From: a virus
Direction: 5' to 3' (one strand)
Length of the DNA stretch: 48,902 bases
Virus record (IMG/VR): IMGVR_UViG_3300036861_000240
Span: 1 to 48,902 of that record
In this document: positions 22,313-30,643 of the stretch, piece after piece
Numbering within the stretch: position 1 is the stretch's first letter
Layout: each line of letters begins with the position of its first letter
The notes under the pieces: model-generated
Databases searched by the model: none
Told to the model about the DNA's origin: nothing
The model's input: only the letters and a program-made list of their open reading frames with translations
Made by a program: the position numbers and the translations under genes

Positions 22313-22771
22313 TTAGCCGTGGCTCAGCGCGACTTCGATCGCGGTTGACACCGCCGCGTCCAGCACTCGGTGCCCGGCGGCCGCCTGATCGTCCGCGGCG
22401 GCCTCGGCATAGGCCGCGCCCGTCGCCGCCGGCGCACGGATGTAGCCGCGGACCCCCGAGAGCGTCGCGCCCACGATCCGGTTGCCGAACGCGGGTGGCG
22501 CATCGCCGCCGGGTAGCTGCACGACCCCCATGCACTGCACGCTGCAGACGAGGTTCGTCTCGACCTGGATCAGCTTACCGAGGACGCGGCCACCGTCGAG
22601 CGTCAGCGCCACGGTGCCGGCCGCGACGAGCTGGACCGCCCGGCCGACAACCGCCGATCCGCCGACCTGCGTCTTGTCGAACGTGATCGTCGAGTTGTCG
22701 ATCAGGAACGTCAGGGTCTGAGCGGGCTCAGCACCGACGCGGTGCAGTCCGGTCGTTCGTGGATCGGGCAT
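22313..22771 (-). CDS. Capsid decoration-like protein
   Basis: 152 residues. Gly/Val-rich beta strands (GGSAVVGRAVQLVAAGTVAL; LPGGDAPPAFGNRIVGATLS) resemble DUF2190-like decoration proteins. The second half is Ala-rich and helical. It lies between protease and capsid genes, where such proteins are usually encoded. Confidence 0.65.
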   Translation of the reverse strand: MPDPRTTGLHRVGAEPAQTLTFLIDNSTITFDKTQVGGSAVVGRAVQLVAAGTVALTLDGGRVLGKLIQVETNLVCSVQCMGVVQLPGGDAPPAFGNRIVGATLSGVRGYIRAPAATGAAYAEAAADDQAAAGHRVLDAAVSTAIEVALSHG

Positions 22772-22793
22772 CGTACTCCCTCCTTCGGACTAA

Positions 22794-24164
22794 CTAGGCG
22801 CGGTACGCGGCCGCGTATGGCCGCCGGATCGGCGTCGGTGCCGGCGTGGGCGGGTCCTCGCTCTGCCGCCCGCCCGGGAACTTCGCATCCCCGAGGCGAG
22901 TCCAGTTCGCGGCCATCACCCGGATCTGCTCAGGCGTCATCCGCTGTAGGGTGGCGAGCCACTTCTCGGCGTCGAACTCGTCACCCATGGCGCGCACGCC
23001 TTCGGCGAGCGCCGTTTCGAGGAGATCGGCGCGATAGGCGCGCCCATCGGCGGCTTCACCCTCCAGTGTGACGACCTTGGCGCGGAGCGTTTCGAGCTCG
23101 GCCGCGCCGGCGCGCAGGGTCGCGATCTCGGTGGTCAGCTCCGCGACCGTCGACATGACGTCCACGATCGGGCCGCCGCTGATCGTCACGAGCAGCTCGC
23201 GCAGACCGGTGACGATCGCCTCTGCGTCATCCGGCGGTGGTGTCGCCGGTGTTGGCGGCGTCTTGGGCATGGTCATGGGTTCCTCCTGCTCAGCATCTGG
23301 CGCCACCTGGCGCTCGGTGTCGTCATCCGCGTCCGCGTCGGGAGCGCCCATGCGAGCTTCCTCCTCATTGGGGGAACCTGGAGGCGCACCCGCCCAAGAG
23401 TGATGAGCGCTCCCGATCCGCACGCGGAACTGCGTCTCGAGCATGCGCGCCGTCTCCGGCTCGAGGAGTCCGGCCTCGGCCTGTTGAATCGCCTTCATCG
23501 CCAGCACGCTGGTCTGCGGCGTCGAGCCGTCGTAGACCAGGCTGTACTCACCCAGGTGCGCGTCGTCGATGTCGGCGAAGGCTTCCACCTGCGCACGTTT
23601 GCCGGGCACCGGGTATGTGACGCCCGGTATGTGCGGACAGTCGGCGTCCCATAGCGAGAGGCCGCAGATCGAGCACATCATTCGGCCGCCCCAAAAGCCA
23701 ACCGAGACGTCGCGGAGGATGCCGAGCGACACGGCGCGGATGATCTCGTCAGTCGAGACGCCGGCGAGATTCAACCCGCCGGGGATGAAACATTCCGAGT
23801 CCACGCTCTGGACCGAGCGGGCCGTCGTCAGCACGCCGGAGAACGAGCGGCCGATGATCTGGAAGTGATCGTGGCCGTAGCAGACCGAGACGCCCGCCTC
23901 CGCTTCGGCGGCGTAGTTGGCGAGCGTCTTGGGGGTCATGCGCGTCTTGTAGGTATCTGGCAGCCCGGTCGAGATGCGCGAGCGAATGATCGTCAGCGCG
24001 CTGGCGTCGACGGCCTCGGCGAGGAATGCCTGCGCCTTGATCGCGGCGAGCGCTTCGGCGGCGGTGGCGGCGCGAACGTCGACGAGCTGCGTGCCGTAGG
24101 CGAGTCGCAGGGCCTGCGGATCGGCCGCGGCGCCTGCCTTGCCGGGAGCAGACCCTCGACCCAA
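22794..24164 (-). CDS. Prohead protease fused to scaffold-like tail
   Basis: 456 residues from a TTG at 24164. Residues 60-160 carry the HK97-type protease pattern: GVSVCYGHDH with the candidate catalytic His, then SVDSECFIPGG and LRDVSVGFWGG. A CSIC...DCPH insert (about 164-178) could bind zinc. After a Pro/Asp-rich linker, residues 330-400 are a coiled coil (TELTTEIATLRAGAAELETL), likely the scaffold. Fusion of protease and scaffold in one chain is known in phages. The TTG follows the gene-free region with its own promoter, about 70 bp downstream of TTGACA. Confidence 0.8.
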   Translation of the reverse strand: MGRGSAPGKAGAAADPQALRLAYGTQLVDVRAATAAEALAAIKAQAFLAEAVDASALTIIRSRISTGLPDTYKTRMTPKTLANYAAEAEAGVSVCYGHDHFQIIGRSFSGVLTTARSVQSVDSECFIPGGLNLAGVSTDEIIRAVSLGILRDVSVGFWGGRMMCSICGLSLWDADCPHIPGVTYPVPGKRAQVEAFADIDDAHLGEYSLVYDGSTPQTSVLAMKAIQQAEAGLLEPETARMLETQFRVRIGSAHHSWAGAPPGSPNEEEARMGAPDADADDDTERQVAPDAEQEEPMTMPKTPPTPATPPPDDAEAIVTGLRELLVTISGGPIVDVMSTVAELTTEIATLRAGAAELETLRAKVVTLEGEAADGRAYRADLLETALAEGVRAMGDEFDAEKWLATLQRMTPEQIRVMAANWTRLGDAKFPGGRQSEDPPTPAPTPIRRPYAAAYRA

Positions 24165-24561
24165 ATGCGAACCTCCGCCGCCTTCCGGGAGGTTCCCGAG
24201 GGCCGCTGGCAGCGGGGCCGCTACGCGGGACTATGCACCCATCGCGCCAGTAATGTCAAATCGCCACGTGTAGCGGACGTGGCGCCAGGTCGCGGAAGGG
24301 CGGAATCCGGGGTAGTGAGCCCCGGCCCAACCGCCGCTCGGCATCGCCTACAGCTCCGCCCCGCTCAGATTCGGTTTGATCAGAAACCGACAAACTTCCG
24401 TGCTCGAACGTCCTCTGGCATCGGGGCCGGAGCCCCAACTGGCTTCCCCTTGGAGGACGGACCGCTCACCCGGCTGCACGCACACCCAGGTCGATACGGG
24501 GCCTCAACGCTCTAGGCGACCGCGGCACTGCTTAATTGGGTATGGCGTCAACATAGCATGC
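24165..24561 (-). other. Structured 397-bp region without a gene
   Basis: No convincing ORF on either strand. Several inverted repeats are visible: CGCCACGT/ACGTGGCG (24262-24284), CCGGGG/CCCCGG (24307-24325), TCGGTTT/AAACCGA (24371-24390), and an outer CGTCCTC/GAGGACG (24409-24459) enclosing GGGGC/GCCCC. The downstream end holds a promoter. The rest could be a noncoding RNA, a regulatory leader or the remnant of an insertion. I could not match it to a known RNA family, and no IscB, TnpB or HNH gene is next to it. Confidence 0.6.
24230..24259 (-). promoter_or_regulatory. Candidate promoter for protease-capsid genes
   Basis: TTGACA (24259-24254) and CATAGT (24235-24230) are 18 bp apart on the minus strand, about 70 bp before the protease TTG. 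GCGCCAC lies 19 bp upstream of the -35, as in the accessory promoters. The -10 is a 4/6 match. Confidence 0.5.
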
Positions 24562-24909
24562 TCAGGCCGTCGTCAGGACGCCATCGCGGAGCCAGCCGTG
24601 GAAGCTTGCGCCGGCGTCGATCGATGGGTGGACCGTGATCGCGGGCGGCTCCCCGGTGACGGTCCAACCGTGCCGCTCCGCGTCCGTCGAGGGCCTCGTC
24701 GCGTGTTGGTCAACACAGAACACCCCGGCGCCGCCGGGAAGGTGGACCATGATCGGATCGCGCTTGCCGCGCCAGTCGCGGTCGTACTCGATGCTCAAAA
24801 AGTGCGCGTTCTCGGTCGTGAGCAGGTGCGGCGCGTACCACATGTCGCCCGGCTCTCCCCATGGCGGCGAGCCGGGATCATCGATGAGCCGGCAGCGGAT
24901 CGGATCTAT
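24562..24909 (-). CDS. Conserved head-region protein, start uncertain
   Basis: About 115 residues. The body is clearly coding: CRLIDDPGSPPWGEPGDMWY, VHLPGGAGVFCVDQH and a C terminus ITVHPSIDAGASFHGWLRDG. I recall similar proteins between terminase and capsid genes of other phages, but no named function. No ATG, GTG or TTG lies where the conserved N terminus begins; an ATA overlapping the upstream TAG (24909) would fit, otherwise an ATG within DMWY gives a shortened protein. Last gene before the gene-free region. Confidence 0.6.
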   Translation of the reverse strand: MDPIRCRLIDDPGSPPWGEPGDMWYAPHLLTTENAHFLSIEYDRDWRGKRDPIMVHLPGGAGVFCVDQHATRPSTDAERHGWTVTGEPPAITVHPSIDAGASFHGWLRDGVLTTA

Positions 24910-25172
24910 GGCCGAGCCTCTTCGTCCTGCTCGTGCGCCTCGCCGCTCGAGGCGTTCGCAGCCGTCTCGTTCGTCTGCTCGTCCAGCTCGGTGCGCTGGT
25001 CCACCAGGCGGTTCGCCTCGTGGAGCTCCTCGGCCTTCGCGCGCTGTTGGTCGTGAGGCAGCGCCTGGACCTCCGGCCACTGGCCGGGTTTCAGCACGAA
25101 CTGCTGGCCGTCCATGTTGTCGCGGATGATGGTCGTTCCGTCGGGCTTGCTGTCGATGACGACGAGGGTCAT
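24906..25172 (-). CDS. Small acidic helical protein
   Basis: 88 residues. N-terminal beta part (LVVIDSKPDGTTIIRDNMDG) and a charged helical C terminus rich in Glu, Gln and Asp. Overlaps the next gene by 4 bp. No family recognised. Confidence 0.6.
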   Translation of the reverse strand: MTLVVIDSKPDGTTIIRDNMDGQQFVLKPGQWPEVQALPHDQQRAKAEELHEANRLVDQRTELDEQTNETAANASSGEAHEQDEEARP

Positions 25173-25182
25173 GGCTGCTCTC

Positions 25183-25359
25183 CTATCGGCGTTGGTTTTG
25201 GTAGCCGCACTTGCGGCAGCGAAGCGACCACGGTCGCGTCAGGTGACCGGCCAACGTGCGGCCGCAGGCCTGCCCGTCGCCGCGGTCGGGGTTTGCGCAC
25301 CGCGGCGAGTAATCGGTGATCGGCTTCGCCTTCTGCTGCAGACTTGCCGGCTGAGGCAT
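25183..25359 (-). CDS. Com-like zinc finger, 58 residues
   Basis: Cysteines at 21, 32, 48 and 51, with C48-R-K-C51 in CRKCGYQNQRR, form a small zinc ribbon with a basic end, recalling Mu Com-type or rubredoxin-like knuckles. The ATG overlaps the upstream stop (ATGA). Possibly nucleic-acid binding. Confidence 0.6.
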   Translation of the reverse strand: MPQPASLQQKAKPITDYSPRCANPDRGDGQACGRTLAGHLTRPWSLRCRKCGYQNQRR

Positions 25360-25556
25360 CAGGCGTCCAGTCGCCGCGGATCGGGTCCGTCCAGCCGTCG
25401 TGGGCCGACCGGCGCGGCCGCGCGCGGGTCGACCTTTAACACGACGCCGTTCGGCGTCCAGCGGTGGCCGTGCTCGCAGCAGAAATAGTCCGGCTGGTCG
25501 GAGAGTCGGCCGTGGGAGATCCGCGAGCCGCGTGTGCCGCAGACCGGGCAGGTCAC
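25359..25556 (-). CDS. Zinc-ribbon protein, 65 residues
   Basis: MTCPVCGTRGSR at the N terminus and CCEHGHRW further on give a CxxC...CxxH metal site. Short basic tail. Coupled by overlaps at both ends with neighbouring small genes. Confidence 0.6.
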   Translation of the reverse strand: MTCPVCGTRGSRISHGRLSDQPDYFCCEHGHRWTPNGVVLKVDPRAAAPVGPRRLDGPDPRRLDA

Positions 25557-25774
25557 TCGAGCCCGCCGATCCGGCGAACGACCCGTGTTGCGAGCCGGAC
25601 GAGGACGATCATGCCGCGTAGCGAGATCCGCGCCGCCGTCTCGATCGGGCTCGGTCCGAAGCTGCCGCCCGTGATTCGCTGCCGATCGTCGCGGTGAACG
25701 ATATACGCCGTGCTCGGCCGCCCGGCCTTGAATGCGGGCTTGTCGGGGTTCGAGCGCGCGGAGCGGAGCGTCAT
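25553..25774 (-). CDS. Hypothetical protein, 73 residues
   Basis: Basic protein with ARISLRGMIVLVRLATRVVR, a possible amphipathic or membrane-associated helix, near the C terminus. Overlaps both neighbours by 4 bp. No family recognised. Confidence 0.5.
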   Translation of the reverse strand: MTLRSARSNPDKPAFKAGRPSTAYIVHRDDRQRITGGSFGPSPIETAARISLRGMIVLVRLATRVVRRIGGLE

Positions 25775-25959
25775 CAGGCGTCGTCGTCCAGTGCCATCTC
25801 GGCGAGGCGAAGCGCTTCGCTCAATTCACCGCGTGTCACGCTCACCCACGCGTCGGCGTCGTTCGTGCGTGCTCGGCCGCGGTCCAACGCTTTGCGGCCG
25901 GCGGCGACGAGAACACGGAGGACGGAAACGTCGATTGCGACCCGCGTCGTCTCGATCAT
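25774..25959 (-). CDS. Small helical protein, 61 residues
   Basis: Begins MIETTRVAIDVSVLRVLVAA and is helical to the end (LSEALRLAEMALDDDA). The ATG at 25959 overlaps the stop of the membrane peptide upstream. A longer frame upstream only shadows the portal gene region. Confidence 0.55.
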   Translation of the reverse strand: MIETTRVAIDVSVLRVLVAAGRKALDRGRARTNDADAWVSVTRGELSEALRLAEMALDDDA

Positions 25960-26099
25960 CAGCGCCGACCCATGCGTCGGACGACGTCGACCATGAGCGC
26001 CGCGATGTGGAAGCCGATGCCGAACAGGAAGCCGACGCCAACTATGCCGATCAGCCCGACGAGCCCGACCAGCCCGCTGGCGTTCCATATGTCGTTCAC
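25959..26099 (-). CDS. 46-residue membrane peptide
   Basis: GTG start preceded by AGGAG. One or two Gly-rich hydrophobic helices (GLVGLVGLIGIVGVGFLFGI) with a basic end. Sits directly after the portal gene. Function unknown. Confidence 0.55.
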   Translation of the reverse strand: MNDIWNASGLVGLVGLIGIVGVGFLFGIGFHIAALMVDVVRRMGRR

Positions 26100-26108
26100 A
26101 CGCTGCTC

Positions 26109-27527
26109 CTACCCGCCGACGATCCGCAGCGGTCGCGGCTCTCGACTCTCGCCTGGCTCGGGATTCGTGTCCGTATCCTCGCCCTCGGGCAGCGGCTCGA
26201 CTGGAGTGCTCGCCGTCGGTGCGTCCTCGACCGGCTCGTGTCCGACTGCTTCCTGCGCCGCCTCGTCCTGATCGCGCCAGCCCTGATCGCGCTCGAACGC
26301 GATGTTGGTGTTGCGGAGCTGCCGGGTCTGCTCGTCGCGGAACATCTCCGAGGCGCGCAGCTCGGCGAACGTGAGCTGGGCGCGCGCTGGGATGCCCTGG
26401 GCCTGGAGCGCGAGCGAGAGCAGGCGCGAGATGGGCGTCTCGATCAGGTGCTGGACGGCCTTGATGCCGGCGGCGTGGATCTCCCATTGCCGGTTCGCGT
26501 TCGCCTCCGACGTGCCCTCGGTCATGCCGAGCATGAGCGGCATCGTCTTGAGCGCCTGCACGAGCGAGCGCTCGAGCATCGCGATCACGCCGTCGACGCC
26601 GCCGAGCGAGGACGAGTCAACCGCGCCCTGCGGTTTGTTCATCTGCACGACGTCGGTGTGGACCCAGGCATCGTCGGGCTCGAGCGCGCCGTAGGCGGCC
26701 TGTACCTCCAGAATGATCGAGTCCGCCCACTCGCGAACCTTGACCGGATCGTTCTGGATGGAGGTCGGTATCGATGCCTTGAGCTTCTCGAGCAGGACGA
26801 CGATCTCGTGGCGCGGCCAGCCCTGCTGCGCGATGACGCGCCGGAGGTCGTGCAGTAGCCCGAGCAGGAACAGCGATGTGAACAGCGCCGGCGACCCGAG
26901 CGGGCGGCCGTAGGGCGAGCCGGGGAATGGATCGATCGGAACGTAACGGATCGTCGGCCGATCGAACACGACCCATTTCGCCCCCTGGTACTGACCCGCC
27001 TGCCACACGGTGCCACGTAGGTCATCCTTGAACCGGCGGAACCGGATCGTCTTGGGGTCGGGCGTCGCGAGGTCGATCGGTTGCCGGCCGTCCCGGTCGA
27101 GCACCAGCTCGGCGAACACCGCGCCGCGGTGAAAGGTCGAGAAGAACAGCCGGTTGAGCACGACGTCGATCGACCCGTAGAGCTCGGTCAGGTCGTCGGC
27201 GAAGTCGTCGAGCGCGCGCTGGCCGGCCGGGTGTGGTGCATCCGAGCCGACCGCGTAGGCGGTCAGCTCGAAGCCGGGATTTCCGAGCCGCTGAAAGTCC
27301 CATAGCGCCCGGCTGTAGCCGGGCTGCAGGTCGGCCAGCATGTCTAGGATCGTGTGCGGGTCGAGCGTCGAGAGTGTCTGGCGATCGAGGTTGAGGAGCC
27401 GCCAGTTATCCTCGTGCGCCGCCGGCGCCATGATCGTGAAGCCGCGGCCGAACGTGAGCGAGCCGTCGTCGCTGGTGAGGCGGCCGCCGGCCAGGCTGAC
27501 GCCGGTGAGTCCGTCGAGCCGTGGCAT
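26109..27527 (-). CDS. Portal protein
   Basis: 472 residues. Forms the dodecameric ring at the capsid vertex through which DNA is packed. Motifs typical of portals are VLNRLFFSTFHRGAVFAELV, DPFPGSPYGRPLGSPALF and LGMTEGTSEANANRQWEIHA (stem and wing). The acidic, Pro-rich C terminus is probably disordered. It follows the large terminase gene, separated by a short palindromic gap. Confidence 0.88.
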   Translation of the reverse strand: MPRLDGLTGVSLAGGRLTSDDGSLTFGRGFTIMAPAAHEDNWRLLNLDRQTLSTLDPHTILDMLADLQPGYSRALWDFQRLGNPGFELTAYAVGSDAPHPAGQRALDDFADDLTELYGSIDVVLNRLFFSTFHRGAVFAELVLDRDGRQPIDLATPDPKTIRFRRFKDDLRGTVWQAGQYQGAKWVVFDRPTIRYVPIDPFPGSPYGRPLGSPALFTSLFLLGLLHDLRRVIAQQGWPRHEIVVLLEKLKASIPTSIQNDPVKVREWADSIILEVQAAYGALEPDDAWVHTDVVQMNKPQGAVDSSSLGGVDGVIAMLERSLVQALKTMPLMLGMTEGTSEANANRQWEIHAAGIKAVQHLIETPISRLLSLALQAQGIPARAQLTFAELRASEMFRDEQTRQLRNTNIAFERDQGWRDQDEAAQEAVGHEPVEDAPTASTPVEPLPEGEDTDTNPEPGESREPRPLRIVGG

Positions 27528-27544
27528 CGGTGTACCTGCATGGT

Positions 27545-27563
27545 AGGTGCATTCGGTGCACCT
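27545..27563. other. Palindrome between terminase and portal
   Basis: AGGTGCATTCGGTGCACCT has 7-bp arms and a 5-nt loop. The same 17 inner bases recur inside the ligase gene (34516-34532). It could be a hairpin in the terminase-portal mRNA or a protein-binding site. Confidence 0.45.
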
Positions 27564-27564
27564 T

Positions 27565-28962
27565 TCAAACCGCCGGCTGCCAACCCTTCGATCTGCCGAG
27601 TCCGAGCATCGAGTCGAGCGGGTGCGCCTGCTCCGCGTCGAGCTCGGTGAGGGCGAACACCAGCGCGTCGACGATATCGTCGCCGGCGCTGGGGTCGACG
27701 GGAAAGCTCGTCATCTGCGTCTCGAGGCGGTCGAGCCGGCCGACGTGATGCACGCGCTTCTGCACGTAGAGCGCCGAGATCGGCTCGGCGCGGACGGTCT
27801 TACCGCGACTGGCGACGATCGTGGTCAACGGCGCGTGCGGCCGCAGCACGCGGACTGTCGCCTCGACCATCTCGCCGCCGGCGTTCCGCTCGGCGATGAT
27901 CCGATCGCCCTGGTAGTGGTCATATAGCTCCAGAGCGCGGCGCGCCCAGCCGTTCGGCGAGAGGCGGTAGCCGTCGGCGTGCAGGACGTAGAAATCCCCG
28001 TCCATGCCAAGCCCGGCGACGACGATGCCCGTCTCGTCGGAGTCGGGGTTCGAGGTCGTCGCCGGGTCGATCGCGACGACGACCCGGGCGAGCATGATTG
28101 CCCCGTCGCTGTCGCGCGGCACGCGCTTGACGCGCAGGTCGTCGATGATCTTCTGCGTCCAGAGCGCGCCCTCGAGGTCGTCGAGGACCTCGGCGTGCAA
28201 TTCCTGGCGGCCGAGCCTCGTGCCCTCGTAGCGCTGCAGGATCCGCCGACGGAAAATGGGTGCCAGGTTGGCCAGGTTCTCGTAGGTGGTGCCACGTGTC
28301 ACCACGACGGTCGGGTCGGCGAGGAGGTCTTTGATGATCTTCGTCGGGCGAGGCGTGGTCGTGATTACTGCGCGCGGCCGCGCGCCTTCGCGCAGGCCGA
28401 GCATGAGTTGGTCGTAGGTGTCGACGTAGCGCCAGGCGGCGAGCTCGTCGAGCCACGCGCCGTCGTGGCCTGGCCCGCGCAGAGAGTCCGGCTCTTCGGC
28501 CGAGTAGGTATGCGCCTGGGCGCCGTTCGGCCAGGTCAGAAGTCGGAGACTCGGCTGGTAGACCGGCATGAACTCTGGCGGCGAGACGGCCAGGATGCCC
28601 GAGACACCGCGGATCATGACGTCGCGCACGTCGGCGGCCGAGCGCCCGACGATCGCGAAGTTTCGGCACAGGCCCGCCCGGATCTGGTCGATCGTCCACT
28701 CGGCTCCGGTCCGCGTCTTGCCCCAGCCGCGACCTGCCAGGATCAACCAGGTCAGCCACTCCTGGTCTGTCTCCCCGATGAGGAGTGGCGGCTCGCGCTG
28801 CTCGGGGCGGGCTGGTCGACGTCGCGGGTTCGGGTCGTTCGGGTCGCCGACGTACCAGGTCCGCCGCGCCCACAGCTCGTCGAGCCGTTGCGATTCGCGG
28901 TGGCGGCGGCGCTGGGCGAGTCGGGCGCGGGTCGCGAGGAGCGCGCGGAGGGCGCGCGACAT
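27565..28962 (-). CDS. terL: Terminase large subunit
   Basis: 465 residues. The packaging ATPase and nuclease. Walker A is AGRGWGKT (residues 76-83). Walker B with the catalytic acid is GAWLDELAAW (D172/E173), and ITTTPRPTK (about 200-208) is the coupling motif. The RNase H-like nuclease part has VVVAIDPATTSNPDSDETG (D299) and DPSAGDDIVDALVF near the end. Starts by ATGA overlap with the small subunit. Confidence 0.93.
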   Translation of the reverse strand: MSRALRALLATRARLAQRRRHRESQRLDELWARRTWYVGDPNDPNPRRRPARPEQREPPLLIGETDQEWLTWLILAGRGWGKTRTGAEWTIDQIRAGLCRNFAIVGRSAADVRDVMIRGVSGILAVSPPEFMPVYQPSLRLLTWPNGAQAHTYSAEEPDSLRGPGHDGAWLDELAAWRYVDTYDQLMLGLREGARPRAVITTTPRPTKIIKDLLADPTVVVTRGTTYENLANLAPIFRRRILQRYEGTRLGRQELHAEVLDDLEGALWTQKIIDDLRVKRVPRDSDGAIMLARVVVAIDPATTSNPDSDETGIVVAGLGMDGDFYVLHADGYRLSPNGWARRALELYDHYQGDRIIAERNAGGEMVEATVRVLRPHAPLTTIVASRGKTVRAEPISALYVQKRVHHVGRLDRLETQMTSFPVDPSAGDDIVDALVFALTELDAEQAHPLDSMLGLGRSKGWQPAV

Positions 28963-29447
28963 CAGCGCTCGGGCGTTCGCCCTCGACCAGGACGCCGGCC
29001 GTTGGCGGTGGCGTTCGTCTCCGTCAGCATCCGTTCGTAGATCGCGATCGCCTCGTCGGGATCGTCGCCCTGCTCCTCGGCCTCGCGGCGCAGACGCGTG
29101 CGGATGAGATCCTCGTCATCCTCGATCTCGAGGATGCGCCGCCCCCAATCCTGCGGGTAGCGACGCTCGAGCTTCCAGGCCGCGGCCTGCCATGTGCCAT
29201 CGCGGGCGGCCCTCTCGATCACGGCCAGCCAGCCGACGGTCGCGGTCGCCTCGGCGTTTTTGACAGCCTCGTAAAACCCGCGAAACAAGGCGGGCGCACG
29301 CGGCGCCTGGGCGCGCTTCATCCAGCGGCGGAACGTGTCGTAGTCGACGCCACCGTAGGCGGCGGCGAGGCGGTAGACGGCGCCGGTCGCGATCGCGGCG
29401 CAGATCCGATCCTGGATGACCGGTGTCAGCTTGAGCGGTCTAGCCAT
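28962..29447 (-). CDS. terS: Terminase small subunit
   Basis: 161 residues. N-terminal helix-turn-helix-like part (ICAAIATGAVYRLAAAYGGV; DTFRRWMKRA) as in small subunits that recognise phage DNA. The middle WKLERRYPQDWGRR is a common feature of the family. The C terminus is acidic then basic. ATG at 29447 chosen because the longer reading only shadows the preceding gene. Confidence 0.82.
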   Translation of the reverse strand: MARPLKLTPVIQDRICAAIATGAVYRLAAAYGGVDYDTFRRWMKRAQAPRAPALFRGFYEAVKNAEATATVGWLAVIERAARDGTWQAAAWKLERRYPQDWGRRILEIEDDEDLIRTRLRREAEEQGDDPDEAIAIYERMLTETNATANGRRPGRGRTPER

Positions 29448-29652
29448 CGTCGCGGCTCGCCTCGAGCAGCGCGGTGGCCAGAAAGTCGATCGCGTCGTCG
29501 GTCGAGATCCCGACCGAGAGCATCTCGCGGTAGGAGCGCTCCATCGCGGTGCGGATGCCGAATGTCTGTGCCCATACCTCAAAGTGCAGCGCCAGCGCCT
29601 CGCGGTCGTCCTCGGACAGACGGCCGACGGCCTCGACGCCCGGCCGGCTCAC
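29440..29652 (-). CDS. Small helical protein before terS
   Basis: 70 residues. The GTG start overlaps the stop of the ParB-like gene. Helical, with LSEDDREALALHFEVWAQTF and MLSVGISTDDAIDFLATALL. No family recognised, but overlap with genes on both sides supports translation. Confidence 0.6.
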   Translation of the reverse strand: MSRPGVEAVGRLSEDDREALALHFEVWAQTFGIRTAMERSYREMLSVGISTDDAIDFLATALLEASRDDG

Positions 29653-30461
29653 GTCGCCTGCTCCGCGGCAGCGGCCTCGCGATCGAGATGAGCCTCCACG
29701 ATCTCGGCCATCGCCGCAAGCGCCGTACCGATGCTGGCGATGTTCGCCGCCTTCGAGAAGCGCGCCACGGCGGCCGCGAACGGCTCGAAGCATTCGAGCG
29801 GCGCGACGCCGACGTAGGCCGGGTGACTGCCGAGCCGCTGGATGATCGCCTCGAATGCGTCGAGTTGGTGCGGGAGAAACACGATCGCCGCCATCTTCCA
29901 CTCGAACCCGACCCGGGGCGCGAGCAGCTTCTCGAGCTCCGGGTTCGGCGGGCCGGGCAGGACGCCCTCCGGCAGAAAGGATTCCACCAGGTCATCCACG
30001 TCCGTGATCGTGCGCGCGATTTCGCGCAGGATGTCGGGGTCGTCGAATCCGGCGATCGTGTTGTGGGCGAGCTGCTTGGCCGCCACTGCCGAGCGCGTCA
30101 GGCCGGAGCGATCGATCAGGACGGGGAGCGTCTTGAGCCCCGCCGCGCGGGCGGCGCGCACGCGGTGGTGGCCACTCACGATCTCGACGCGGCGATCCAT
30201 CACCGCGCAGTAGGGCAGGCTTTCGAGCTGGCCGCGTTTCTTCACGTTCGCGACGAGTTGGTTGAACATCGCCGGCTGCATGGCTCGCGCGTTCTTGTCC
30301 TGCTCGCGCAGCGCGTCGACGGCTATGAACTCGAGCCAGATCCCGCCGCCGAGGTCGATCGCTCCCGCGCTCGGCGCCACCGCCGCTCCTCCGTCAGCCA
30401 GGCCGTCAGCGCCTGCTGAGGCGTCGTCTCCCGGAGCGGTGCCTGATAGATCAGCCGCCAT
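29649..30461 (-). CDS. ParB/Srx-like nuclease-domain protein
   Basis: 270 residues. Residues 45-130 match the ParB N-terminal fold: NQLVANVKKRGQLESLPYCA followed by VEIVSGHHRVRAARAAGL with the invariant GHHR. ParB-like proteins next to terminase genes are common in phages and may act as CTP-dependent DNA binders or nucleases. The first 35 residues are Ala/Gly-rich and overlap the upstream gene, so the start is not certain. Confidence 0.8.
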   Translation of the reverse strand: MAADLSGTAPGDDASAGADGLADGGAAVAPSAGAIDLGGGIWLEFIAVDALREQDKNARAMQPAMFNQLVANVKKRGQLESLPYCAVMDRRVEIVSGHHRVRAARAAGLKTLPVLIDRSGLTRSAVAAKQLAHNTIAGFDDPDILREIARTITDVDDLVESFLPEGVLPGPPNPELEKLLAPRVGFEWKMAAIVFLPHQLDAFEAIIQRLGSHPAYVGVAPLECFEPFAAAVARFSKAANIASIGTALAAMAEIVEAHLDREAAAAEQAT

Positions 30462-30643
30462 CGACTCTGTCTCCCTTCGGGCTCGCGCTTCCGTTTGACG
30501 AGGCGCATGAGCCCGCGCTGGTCTTTGGACTCGGGGTGGCGCGTGAGCATCGCCACGTGGTTGAGTAGACGGCTCATGCGATCGGGCGGGTGCGCGGCCG
30601 CCATCGCGTAGAGAAGCAGGATGCCGTCGCCCCGCTCGTCCAC
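30323..30643 (-). CDS. Small basic protein with S15-like segment
   Basis: 106 residues from a GTG at 30643. RMSRLLNHVAMLTRHPESKD with RGLMRLVKRKR loosely follows the core helices of ribosomal protein uS15 (RI..LTEHL...SRRGLL.LV.KRR) with a two-residue insertion. The end overlaps the ParB-like gene by 139 bp, so either the tail here or the start there is not used. It also overlaps the upstream gene by 70 bp; fusion by frameshift is possible. Low certainty on function. Confidence 0.45.
   Translation of the reverse strand: MDERGDGILLLYAMAAAHPPDRMSRLLNHVAMLTRHPESKDQRGLMRLVKRKREPEGRQSRWRLIYQAPLRETTPQQALTAWLTEERRWRRARERSTSAAGSGSSS

Noticed and set aside
24400-24420. tRNA in the gene-free region (TTCGAG string)
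   Set aside because: No pairing T-stem or cloverleaf around it.
24301-24480. IscB/TnpB-type omega RNA or HEARO RNA
   Set aside because: Hairpins and a few short strings recall such RNAs, but no IscB, TnpB or HNH gene is adjacent and I cannot match a consensus. Left as an unknown structured region.
27545-27563. attP site
   Set aside because: Palindrome present, but there is no integrase gene and it lies inside the structural operon.
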